Origin: UBA12018 sp051656605
GTDB lineage: Bacteria; Bacteroidota; Bacteroidia; Bacteroidales; CAMTPD01
Assembly: GCA_051656605.1 (NCBI GenBank)
Contig: JBOGCF010000001.1
Span: 6,864-70,863 of the forward strand
DNA: 64,000 nucleotides
Direction of reading: 5' to 3'
Made by a program: the position numbers and the translations under genes. The notes below the pieces were generated by a model, which ran no database searches, was not told where the DNA came from, and worked only from the letters and a program-made list of their open reading frames with translations. Shown here piece by piece: positions 45,193 to 52,561 of this stretch; the first letter of the stretch is position 1, and each line of letters starts with the position of its first letter.

Positions 45193-47232
45193 ATGAATAA
45201 ATTTTTTTATCTTCCGCTATTAGCGGGGGTGATCGCAACCACAGGCTGCGCTTCTCACCAAAAGGAGCAACTAAAAAATACAGGGATCGATCTTGCCAAC
45301 CTCGACACAACTGTAATTCCACAGAACGACTTCTATGACTACGCTACAGGTGGTTGGCAAAAACGCAACCCACTTAAACCCGAATATGCTCGTTTTGGCA
45401 CATTCGACGAATTGCGTGAAAACAATAAGGAACAATTACGAACCTTGATCGAAGGCCTTGGTGCCACACAACATCCGCAAGGCAGTATCGCTCAAAAAAT
45501 TGCCGATCTATACAATGCCGGATTAGATAGTACCCGCCTCAACTCAGAAGGATACACTCCTGTAAAATCGCAGATGGAAGCAATCAACGGCATCCAATCG
45601 AAAGCAGATTTAGCAAAAGCGGTTGCCTCGCTTCAACGCAAAGGCGTTCCGTCATTCTTTTATTTGTTCATCGAATCAGACCCGGGCAATAGTGCTATGA
45701 ATATTGCACACACCTATCAAGGAGGCACCAACATGGGCGATCGAGACTATTATCTGCAAGACGACGAGCAAACAAAGCAAATTCGTGCCGCCTATCTAAA
45801 ATACATCGAACAGTTATTTACGCTATCAGGATACAGTGAAGCCGACGCTCAAAAAGCAGCACAAACTGTACTTGCTATTGAAACTGAGCTCGCTAAAGCT
45901 TCTTATTCTCGCGAAGAACTTCGTGATCCGATCAAAAACTACAACAAGACTGCGATCAAAGATTTCGTTGCCAACAACAAGGAGTTTGCATGGGATCTAT
46001 TCTTTGACGAAGCAGGGATTGGAAATGCCGAATTCATCAATATCTCACAAGTTCCATTCATGGGCTCCGTGGGTAAACTAGTCGAAAAGTACCCACTCGA
46101 CGATTTGAAGACTTATCTTACATTTAACCTGCTCAACGCTTCTGCTCCATATATGAGCGACGATTTCGTTACCGCGTCGTTCAATTTCTATGACAAAACA
46201 TTATCGGGCAAACAAGAACAACAACCTCGCTGGAAACGCTCATTGGAAACTACCAATGGAAGCTTAGGCGAAGCTGTAGGTCAAATGTATGTTGAGGAGT
46301 ATTTTCCACCACAAGCTAAAGAAAAGATGCTTACTTTGGTCAATAACCTAAGTGAAGCACTAGGCCAGCGTATCCAAAATCTGGAATGGATGAGCGATAC
46401 CACCAAAGCCAAAGCAATTGAGAAGCTTGGAACTATCACTGTTAAGATCGGTTATCCCGACAAATGGAGAGACTATTCAGCCCTAGCTATTTCTGCCACT
46501 GATTCTTACTGGGACAACGTAGAGAAAGCATCTGAATTTGAATGGGATTATATGATTTCTCAAAATGAGAAGCCAGTAGATAAAGAGAAATGGCACATGA
46601 GTCCGCAAACGGTGAATGCATATTACAGTCCGGCAACAAACGAAATCTGTTTCCCTGCTGCAATTCTTCAACCTCCTTTCTTCTATCTGGATGCAGATGA
46701 TGCCGTAAACTACGGAGCCATTGGTGTCGTTATTGGTCACGAAATGACACACGGCTTCGACGATCAAGGTCGTCAGTTCGACAAGGATGGCAACCTAAAA
46801 GACTGGTGGACTGCCGATGATGCAAAACGATTTGAAGAAAAAACACAAGGACTTGTTGCTCAATACGACAGCATCAAAGTACTTGGAGACACACATGCCA
46901 ACGGAGCATTTACGCTTGGAGAAAACATTGCCGATCAAGGAGGTTTGCAAGTTGCGTATACAGCATTCCAAAACGTAAAAGCAGCACAACTACAAGATTC
47001 GATCGACGGATTCACTCCGGAGCAACGCTTCTTCTTGTCGTACGCTACCCTTTGGGCCGGCAACATTCGTGATGCAGAAATTCTTCGTCTCACCAAGATC
47101 GACCCACACTCATTGGGCAGATGGCGTGTAAATGGCGCATTACCAAACATCTCATCATTCTACGAAGCATTTGATGTACAACCGGGCAATGCCATGTACC
47201 TCGCACCCGAAAATCGTGTCGAGATCTGGTAA
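45193..47232 (+). CDS. pepO: M13-family zinc metallopeptidase lipoprotein (PepO-like)
   Basis: This 679-residue neprilysin-like peptidase has lipobox ATTGC with lipidated Cys19. The zinc site is HEMTH at 516-520 with third ligand Glu577 in ENIADQGG. The FDDQGRQFDKDGN and LRLTKIDPHSLGRWRVNGALPN motifs that follow are typical of M13. It probably degrades peptides of up to about 40 residues in the periplasm or at the outer membrane. It has its own promoter and is followed by a terminator, so it is monocistronic. Confidence 0.95.
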   Translation: MNKFFYLPLLAGVIATTGCASHQKEQLKNTGIDLANLDTTVIPQNDFYDYATGGWQKRNPLKPEYARFGTFDELRENNKEQLRTLIEGLGATQHPQGSIAQKIADLYNAGLDSTRLNSEGYTPVKSQMEAINGIQSKADLAKAVASLQRKGVPSFFYLFIESDPGNSAMNIAHTYQGGTNMGDRDYYLQDDEQTKQIRAAYLKYIEQLFTLSGYSEADAQKAAQTVLAIETELAKASYSREELRDPIKNYNKTAIKDFVANNKEFAWDLFFDEAGIGNAEFINISQVPFMGSVGKLVEKYPLDDLKTYLTFNLLNASAPYMSDDFVTASFNFYDKTLSGKQEQQPRWKRSLETTNGSLGEAVGQMYVEEYFPPQAKEKMLTLVNNLSEALGQRIQNLEWMSDTTKAKAIEKLGTITVKIGYPDKWRDYSALAISATDSYWDNVEKASEFEWDYMISQNEKPVDKEKWHMSPQTVNAYYSPATNEICFPAAILQPPFFYLDADDAVNYGAIGVVIGHEMTHGFDDQGRQFDKDGNLKDWWTADDAKRFEEKTQGLVAQYDSIKVLGDTHANGAFTLGENIADQGGLQVAYTAFQNVKAAQLQDSIDGFTPEQRFFLSYATLWAGNIRDAEILRLTKIDPHSLGRWRVNGALPNISSFYEAFDVQPGNAMYLAPENRVEIW

Positions 47233-47255
47233 CACTCCGAAAACTCTCTAAATAA

Positions 47256-47302
47256 AAATGCCTCTGTACTGTCGCTATCCAAGCAACTCTACAGAGGCAT
47301 TT
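47256..47302 (+). terminator. Terminator after the M13 peptidase gene
   Basis: A perfect 13-bp stem AAATGCCTCTGTA with TACAGAGGCATTT has a 21-nt loop. The T-tract is short. Confidence 0.75.
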
Positions 47303-47348
47303 CCTATTAGAAATCATCACCTCAACCAAGATACTAATACCAAGCCTA

Positions 47349-47603
47349 CTACGACGGTTCAAACCTACATTTTACGTAATCAATCGCAACATGTGTAATA
47401 AAAACAACCGGAAGTATATACCAACAACTCCAAATTGCCACAAATAAATAAGTCAGAACTGCATGTACAGCCCCATGCAAACATAAAATTCGATTGTTTT
47501 GCTCAGCTTTCGCTTTGGCCATGTTGTCGGTTTGCAATACAAAATCACCCAATAAGTGGGCAACTAGCATTCGCAAGAGAATCAAAATACTACTTAAGCT
47601 CAT
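47349..47603 (-). CDS. DUF3307 membrane protein
   Basis: This 84-residue protein starts at 47603 (MSLSSILILLRMLVAHLLGD) and overlaps the end of satD by 14 bp. A longer frame would run far into satD. It carries the DUF3307 pattern LVAHLLGDFVLQTDNMAKAK, with conserved His and Asp, then ILCLHGAVHAVLTY and FITHVAIDYVK, in about three membrane helices. Function is unknown. DUF3307 proteins are commonly encoded beside SatD-family genes, and the overlap here implies coupled translation and a shared role. Confidence 0.8.
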   Translation of the reverse strand: MSLSSILILLRMLVAHLLGDFVLQTDNMAKAKAEQNNRILCLHGAVHAVLTYLFVAIWSCWYILPVVFITHVAIDYVKCRFEPS

Positions 47604-48255
47604 AATAGGTATTTTTTTTAAGGTAATTAGATAGGCATTGTTGATATCTATCGAGATAAAGACCAATGAGTGAAGCCTTTGCACTAGCAAGAGCTTTACT
47701 TACTGCCTGTGGTGTTTTGTGTAGTTTTTGTGCAATCTCGCGCTGTGTAATTTGCTCATCCAGTAGCCACTCATACATAACATCTGCCTGAGCAATAGTC
47801 CATTGCGAAACGATATCATCAACAAAAGCCGTACTGACTTTGAACTCGTCGTTGATTTCATCCCAGGCGGTTTTTAAAACTAGGCGTTTGGTTTTGCCCA
47901 ATGCGTCGAGCTCTCGCCCCGAATACCAAAATGCTTCTCCGTCTGATTCTGCCACCCGATTAAGAGATTCATATTCGACCTTTCCTAACCCTACGGAAAT
48001 ACGTGCGTCCCAACGTAAATAATCCGGAGAGTTTTTGAGCAATGCTGCACGCACAAGTAAAGCTCCTCTTAAGGCCCATTGGGGAGAGTTTAGCTCTATC
48101 TGAAAACTATCACCTCGATATATGTCATATCGTAGTAGTGATTCGTTTTCGAGCGCTTTGATGGTTTCTTTAATTACATTCAACAATCGATCTCTATCTG
48201 TTACGTTTGTATGTGTAGATTGAACGATGTCTCCTGTTATAACTGCTTTTATCAT
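47590..48255 (-). CDS. SatD-family protein with C-terminal helix-turn-helix
   Basis: This 221-residue cytoplasmic protein begins with the SatD signature MIKAVITGDIVQST. It has a central YRGDSFQIELNSPQWALRGALLVRAALL and ARISVGLGKV region that resembles a nucleotide-cyclase-like alpha-beta fold, and ends with a helix-turn-helix, ITQREIAQKLHKTPQAVSKALASAK. SatD was named from a Streptococcus locus and its biochemical role is not established. The HTH suggests DNA binding; three 29-bp inverted repeats start 44 bp upstream of its ATG and could be its operator. It overlaps the DUF3307 gene. Confidence 0.78.
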   Translation of the reverse strand: MIKAVITGDIVQSTHTNVTDRDRLLNVIKETIKALENESLLRYDIYRGDSFQIELNSPQWALRGALLVRAALLKNSPDYLRWDARISVGLGKVEYESLNRVAESDGEAFWYSGRELDALGKTKRLVLKTAWDEINDEFKVSTAFVDDIVSQWTIAQADVMYEWLLDEQITQREIAQKLHKTPQAVSKALASAKASLIGLYLDRYQQCLSNYLKKNTYYELK

Positions 48256-48272
48256 AGCACTTTTATTTTCTA

Positions 48273-48303
48273 CAAATATACAATTCCACTTTCAAATAAT
48301 CAA
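48273..48303 (-). promoter_or_regulatory. Promoter of satD-DUF3307
   Basis: On the minus strand TTG (48303-48301) and TATATTTG (48280-48273) are separated by 20 bp. The -33 element overlaps the first of the three inverted repeats. Confidence 0.62.
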
Positions 48304-48385
48304 CCGTTTATGGTTGTTTTTAATCATATCAACTGTTTTCGGTTGTTTTTGATCATATCAACTATTTTCGGTTGTTTTTATTAGA
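48299..48385. repeat. Three 29-bp tandem repeats with CAAC-N8-GTTG inverted repeats
   Basis: Units start at 48299, 48328 and 48357, exactly 29 bp apart. Each holds CAAC-N8-GTTG (48301-48316, 48330-48345, 48359-48374) followed by TTTTT. They overlap and extend upstream of the satD -33 element, as expected for operator or activator sites. Units 2 and 3 are nearly identical; unit 1 is more divergent in the centre. Confidence 0.85.
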
Positions 48386-48540
48386 ACATTTGTTTCTGTG
48401 TTTCTGTTTACAACGCTCCACATTTTTGCTATATATCTACTAAATAACTGTGTTTACATGGAAAAATAGGTGTTATTATCCAACCAAACAAAGTAAATGT
48501 ATGTTTCATATAAAAAAAACAAATTACAACAGATAATAGA

Positions 48541-49269
48541 ATGGTACCTGTCAAACCTTATTTTAAACCTAGTACTCCTGCTATTATGAAGCTTCTTCAT
48601 ATTTTGGTTCTTTTAGGGAGTATTGTTTTGGTAGCAACATTTTCATTGGAGATTCTACAACTAATCCCCGAGCTTACGAGTGCTAGTTATCAAAAAATAC
48701 AGCTATGGATTTGTTTGGTTTTTATGATTGATTTCTTTGTTGGTTGGTATCTTGAGAAAAACAAAGGTGATTATTTGAAGCACAACTTGGTATTTCTATT
48801 GGTATCTATTCCTTACTTTAGTATTTTACAGCATGCGATTATCCACATGACTCCTGAGATGTATTATTTTCTGAAGTTTATTCCCGTCATTCGTGGTGGT
48901 TATGCTTTGATTATTATCGTAAAATGGTTTACATACAACAAGGTGACAAGTTTGCTTATAACCTATCTTACCATCCTGATGGCAATGGTTTACTTCAGCA
49001 GCTTGATCTTTTTCATCATCGAGTCTCCGGTAAATAACATGGTCAATAAATTTACCGATGCTTTGTGGTGGGCATTTATGGATGTAACAACAGTAGGCTC
49101 CAACATCTATGCCATGACCGGTATCGGAAAAGTACTCTCAGTCCTTTTAGCTGCACTCGGCATGATGATGTTCCCAATCTTTACGGTTTACATTACAGAA
49201 AAGGTTGAGTCTCGCAAAAAAACAACCAAGCCCGACGAAGAAGAAGATACTACTACCAATAACTCCTAA
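48541..49269 (+). CDS. Potassium-channel-like membrane protein with unusual filter
   Basis: This 242-residue protein has hydrophobic segments near residues 17-38, 55-75, 82-100, 115-130, 138-160 and 200-222. The C-terminal pore module fits an ion-channel fold: a pore helix FTDALWWAFMDVTTVGS and a following helix GKVLSVLLAALGMMMFPIFTVYI. The filter reads TTVGSN (183-188) where K+ channels have TVGYG, so selectivity is in doubt. The tail is charged and acidic (KPDEEEDTTTNN). It is divergent from satD across a 285-bp gap containing the repeats. Function as a channel is likely; the ion is not known. Confidence 0.78.
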   Translation: MVPVKPYFKPSTPAIMKLLHILVLLGSIVLVATFSLEILQLIPELTSASYQKIQLWICLVFMIDFFVGWYLEKNKGDYLKHNLVFLLVSIPYFSILQHAIIHMTPEMYYFLKFIPVIRGGYALIIIVKWFTYNKVTSLLITYLTILMAMVYFSSLIFFIIESPVNNMVNKFTDALWWAFMDVTTVGSNIYAMTGIGKVLSVLLAALGMMMFPIFTVYITEKVESRKKTTKPDEEEDTTTNNS

Positions 49270-49319
49270 GCTCAACAAAGTATCTTTATGAATCCATATC
49301 TGGTTTCTATTTTACAGAT

Positions 49320-49354
49320 AAAAAAAGGCCGCCTTGTCGGGCGACCTTTTTTTA
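49320..49354. terminator. Bidirectional terminator
   Basis: AAAAAAGGCCGCC pairs with GGGCGACCTTTTTTT around TTGTC with one mismatch. It lies between the convergent channel and DUF308 genes. Confidence 0.88.
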
Positions 49355-49372
49355 TCTTATCTACAACCGAGA

Positions 49373-49930
49373 TCAATCGTTTTTACCTGGCTTCAAGTCA
49401 AACGAGAAAGCCATCAAACTGAATCCCCAGTACATATATAAGAATGCAGCCATAAACACAATAGTAAACACTGCCGATGCAGGAGCCATCAAAAACATCC
49501 AACTCAACACCAACAACAAAATACCATTGATCAAGTACAACCACCAATACTTATATTTACCCACCATCATCAGTGACGATACAAAATTGGAAATACCTTT
49601 AAATAAAAAGATGAACCCGAAAATATATGGCAATACAGCCTCTGTATATCCAAGATCAAACAATAGAAACAAACCAATCATAATATCGATGATACCACCG
49701 GCAATCCACCAGCCCCATCCCGACATTGCTCGTTTTACCGATGCAGCAATCGCAATCTGTGAGACACCCACTGCAAGCAACGACCAACCAAATAAGATAG
49801 CAACAGTTTCATAGCCCAAAGCAGGCTGCCACATCACCCAAAAGCCCGACAACACAAGCATTGCACCAAGAATAAGGTACAACCACCAATACGAGCTTTT
49901 TCCCCAGAAATTAAGAACAGAATTATTCAT
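49373..49930 (-). CDS. DUF308/HdeD-family membrane protein
   Basis: This 185-residue protein has six hydrophobic segments arranged as repeated two-helix units, with the pattern GAMLVLSGFWVMWQPALGYE, GGIIDIMIGLFLLFDL and NGILLLVLSWMFLMAPASA typical of DUF308. Family member HdeD is linked to acid resistance in E. coli, but no function can be assigned here. A second, clearly different DUF308 gene lies at 54771-55310. Confidence 0.85.
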   Translation of the reverse strand: MNNSVLNFWGKSSYWWLYLILGAMLVLSGFWVMWQPALGYETVAILFGWSLLAVGVSQIAIAASVKRAMSGWGWWIAGGIIDIMIGLFLLFDLGYTEAVLPYIFGFIFLFKGISNFVSSLMMVGKYKYWWLYLINGILLLVLSWMFLMAPASAVFTIVFMAAFLYMYWGFSLMAFSFDLKPGKND

Positions 49931-50080
49931 ACGTGTAAAATTTAAACGTTATTTGATAATTAAATAGTTTACCATAGAACAAACCAAGGGCCAATAAGAT
50001 TGTATACTTTTTTCAAATTATGTTAAAGTCTACACACCTACAAGAAATAACAACATATCAGGGCACTGCTTTAATTATAT

Positions 50081-50116
50081 TTTGTTTCATGATTCCATGC
50101 AAAAGCACTAATTTTG
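50081..50116 (+). promoter_or_regulatory. Promoter of the PRTase-like/permease genes
   Basis: TAATTTTG at 50109-50116 matches TAnnTTTG, with TTTGTTTC at 50081-50088 upstream (20 bp from the TTTC part). It predicts a leader of about 120 nt before the ATG at 50245. Confidence 0.55.
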
Positions 50117-50118
50117 CA

Positions 50119-50166
50119 TTCCGAATGGATAAAAGAGACAAGCAGACAATGCAAATACATTCGGAA
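50119..50166 (+). promoter_or_regulatory. Hairpin at the 5' end of the PRTase-like leader
   Basis: TTCCGAATG (50119-50127) pairs perfectly with CATTCGGAA (50158-50166) around a 30-nt purine-rich loop. It lies at the very start of the predicted transcript. It does not match a riboswitch class I can recognise. The rest of the 49931-50244 gap holds only the promoter and AT-rich sequence. Confidence 0.4.
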
Positions 50167-50244
50167 AATGCCTCCCTATGTTTCGCACTGCATATCAGCA
50201 AATTACCCTTCACAACATCGACAATACTGAAATAAATAAACAAA

Positions 50245-51234
50245 ATGATCGAAAAAATTGCTTCTATTGATCAGTGCGATTTGTATGAATTACCAAACGC
50301 ATGGGGTGAAAAGGTTTTTACCTACATCACAACAACACCACAAACACGTGAAATCTGTAATGACCCGCGCTGTTTGGGTATCGATTACACCAGCAAATTA
50401 CAACAAGCTTGTGGCAACACACTCAAAGCACTGAGCAATGAAGACAAAATCACATTGCAAGAAAAAGAAACCATTGTATTCAATATTCTACGTGGCGGAC
50501 TCAACTTCGGACTACGCGAAGCCCTAGCTCAAGCCTTCGGATGGAATGCACACAGCTCGTCATTCATCAGTGCACAGCGCCGTCGTCGTGCCGACAATCC
50601 CGATGAATGGGAAATCACAGAAGGTGATTATCACAAACTATACCTTAAGCCAACTTCAAGCATCGTATTTGGAGATGTAGTAGCTACCGGCACCAGCCTT
50701 GAGCATGCCTTGGATATCTTGATCCACGAAGCAGAACAAACAGGCTGTACCATCAAGAATATGATCTTCTTCACCATCGGTGGCATCAAAACAGAAGCAA
50801 TCTTGGCGCGCACGGCCAAACGCCTAGCGTCACTCTTCCCCGATTTTGAAGGAATACACGTTGTATACATCGAAGGTCGCTTTATCGTACCCGATCACAA
50901 CACACCACTTACGATCAAGCTTACTGGAACCGATCTTGTACGCCTTGATGCAGTAATGGCTCCTGAATTTATCGCTTCACAATACGAAAACCCATGCTAT
51001 CCGATCGAGCGCTGTACCATCTACGATGCCGGTTCTCGCGCATTCCTAATCAGCGAATACGCAGAAGACGTTCTCGAATACTGGCAACAAAACCTAGAGT
51101 TGGCAGAACAAGGCATGACTTTCACACAGTTGGTAAATGAGCGCTTCCCAGAGATCGACGCAACTCGTTATGCCAATACAGATTTAAAAGCACTATCGGT
51201 TTCACAAATCGAATTCTTCTCACAATACATTTAA
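50245..51234 (+). CDS. Phosphoribosyltransferase-like protein
   Basis: This 329-residue cytoplasmic protein has a PRPP-binding loop pattern, VFGDVVATGTS at 141-151 (hydrophobic residues, an acidic residue and TGTS, as in type I PRTases), preceded by NILRGGLNFGLREALAQAFGW, which resembles the RGG pyrophosphate loop. It is longer than common nucleobase PRTases and has a C-terminal extension of unknown role. It is 42 bp upstream of a cytosine/NCS1-type permease gene, so it may convert the imported base or nucleoside to a nucleotide. The exact substrate is inference. Confidence 0.6.
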   Translation: MIEKIASIDQCDLYELPNAWGEKVFTYITTTPQTREICNDPRCLGIDYTSKLQQACGNTLKALSNEDKITLQEKETIVFNILRGGLNFGLREALAQAFGWNAHSSSFISAQRRRRADNPDEWEITEGDYHKLYLKPTSSIVFGDVVATGTSLEHALDILIHEAEQTGCTIKNMIFFTIGGIKTEAILARTAKRLASLFPDFEGIHVVYIEGRFIVPDHNTPLTIKLTGTDLVRLDAVMAPEFIASQYENPCYPIERCTIYDAGSRAFLISEYAEDVLEYWQQNLELAEQGMTFTQLVNERFPEIDATRYANTDLKALSVSQIEFFSQYI

Positions 51235-51276
51235 TTTACGGACCATCAATCCGGCATCAACCCGCAACATATACAA

Positions 51277-52536
51277 ATGAGTAATACAAAGACTAAAGTC
51301 AGCAAAGAATACGAATTTACACACGTAGCATCACACAGCCGTCGAGGTTTCTGGACCATGCTGGTTGTTATGCTCGGTTTTTCCTTCTTCTCGGCCAGCA
51401 TGTGGGCCGGAGGCACACTGGGCACAGCTCTCACCTCGCCCATGTTTATCCTTTCGGTACTTGTAGGGAATCTTCTTTTGGGAGCCTATACCGGATCGTT
51501 GGCCTATATCGCAGCTAAAACCGGACTATCAACCCACCTATTGGCACACTATTCGTTCGGACAAAAAGGATCCTACTTGGCATCACTTATTCTTGGCATC
51601 ACACAAGTAGGTTGGTTTGGTGTAGGTGTAGCCATGTTTGCCATCCCTGTGCACAAAGTATTACCCGATGTACCGCTGTCTGTACTCGTATGGGGCTCGG
51701 GGCTACTTATGACTGCTACCGCATGGTTTGGCATCAAAGCCCTCACCATCTTAAGCGCCATTGCTGTTCCGGCCATCGCCATCCTCGGTTTTATGTCGGT
51801 TGGAAAAGCTTTTGGAGATTTCGGCGGACTCGAAGCCTGGCTCAATGTTGTCCCTACCCAAGAAATGTCTCTTTCGTCGGCCATTGGTATCTGCATCGCA
51901 TCCTTTATCAGTGGCGGTAGTCTTACCCCCGATTTCACCCGCTTTGCCAAGACACCTAAAATTTCGGTATCCACTACCGTGACGGCCTTCTTTATCGGCA
52001 ACTCGTTGATGTTCTTCTTCGGAGCCGTAGGTGCATCGTTCTATCAACTCAGCGACATCGCCGATGTCATGCTCAAGCAAGGAATGATCGTGTGGGCAAT
52101 CGTTGTGTTAGGACTAAACATCTGGACTACCAACGACAACGCCATCTACGGTTCGGGACTTGGTTTTGCCAACATCACCAAACTACCCAAGAAATTCTTC
52201 GTACTTATCAATGGCGTACTCGGAACTGCTGCCGCAATCTTCCTATACGACAACTTTGTAGGATGGCTTAATTTCTTAAATGTACTCATCCCCTCAATCG
52301 GAGGTGTACTCATAGCCGACTACTTCTTTGTACATCGTCGTCACTATGCGCACATGGAAAAACACCCATTCGTAACCATTCGTTGGAGTGCAATTGCCGC
52401 ATGGGCCTTCGGAGCATTGGCAAGCTTTTATCTTCCGGGCATCTCATCGCTCAACAGTGTCCTTACAGCCATGATAACCTATTGGTTGTTGTCACGCTTT
52501 GTCGACAAACCGGCACGTTACACCGAAAACGATTAA
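51277..52536 (+). CDS. codB: Cytosine permease-like NCS1 transporter
   Basis: This 419-residue inner-membrane symporter has about twelve hydrophobic segments. NCS1 features are the N-terminal SRRGFWTMLVVMLGFSFFSASMWAGG, the substrate region TQVGWFGVGVAMFAIPV, and ISGGSLTPDFTRFAKTP, all like CodB. It is expected to import cytosine or a related base with Na+ or H+. No cytosine deaminase gene is adjacent; the upstream PRTase-like gene is the likely partner. The gene is clearly richer in G and C than the AT-rich stretches around 30 kb. Confidence 0.88.
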   Translation: MSNTKTKVSKEYEFTHVASHSRRGFWTMLVVMLGFSFFSASMWAGGTLGTALTSPMFILSVLVGNLLLGAYTGSLAYIAAKTGLSTHLLAHYSFGQKGSYLASLILGITQVGWFGVGVAMFAIPVHKVLPDVPLSVLVWGSGLLMTATAWFGIKALTILSAIAVPAIAILGFMSVGKAFGDFGGLEAWLNVVPTQEMSLSSAIGICIASFISGGSLTPDFTRFAKTPKISVSTTVTAFFIGNSLMFFFGAVGASFYQLSDIADVMLKQGMIVWAIVVLGLNIWTTNDNAIYGSGLGFANITKLPKKFFVLINGVLGTAAAIFLYDNFVGWLNFLNVLIPSIGGVLIADYFFVHRRHYAHMEKHPFVTIRWSAIAAWAFGALASFYLPGISSLNSVLTAMITYWLLSRFVDKPARYTEND

Positions 52537-52561
52537 ATCCATTTTCATTAACACCATACTG

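Noticed and set aside
50020..50235. Open frame of 71 codons before the PRTase-like gene
   Set aside because: It contains the promoter and leader hairpin and has no recognisable protein features.
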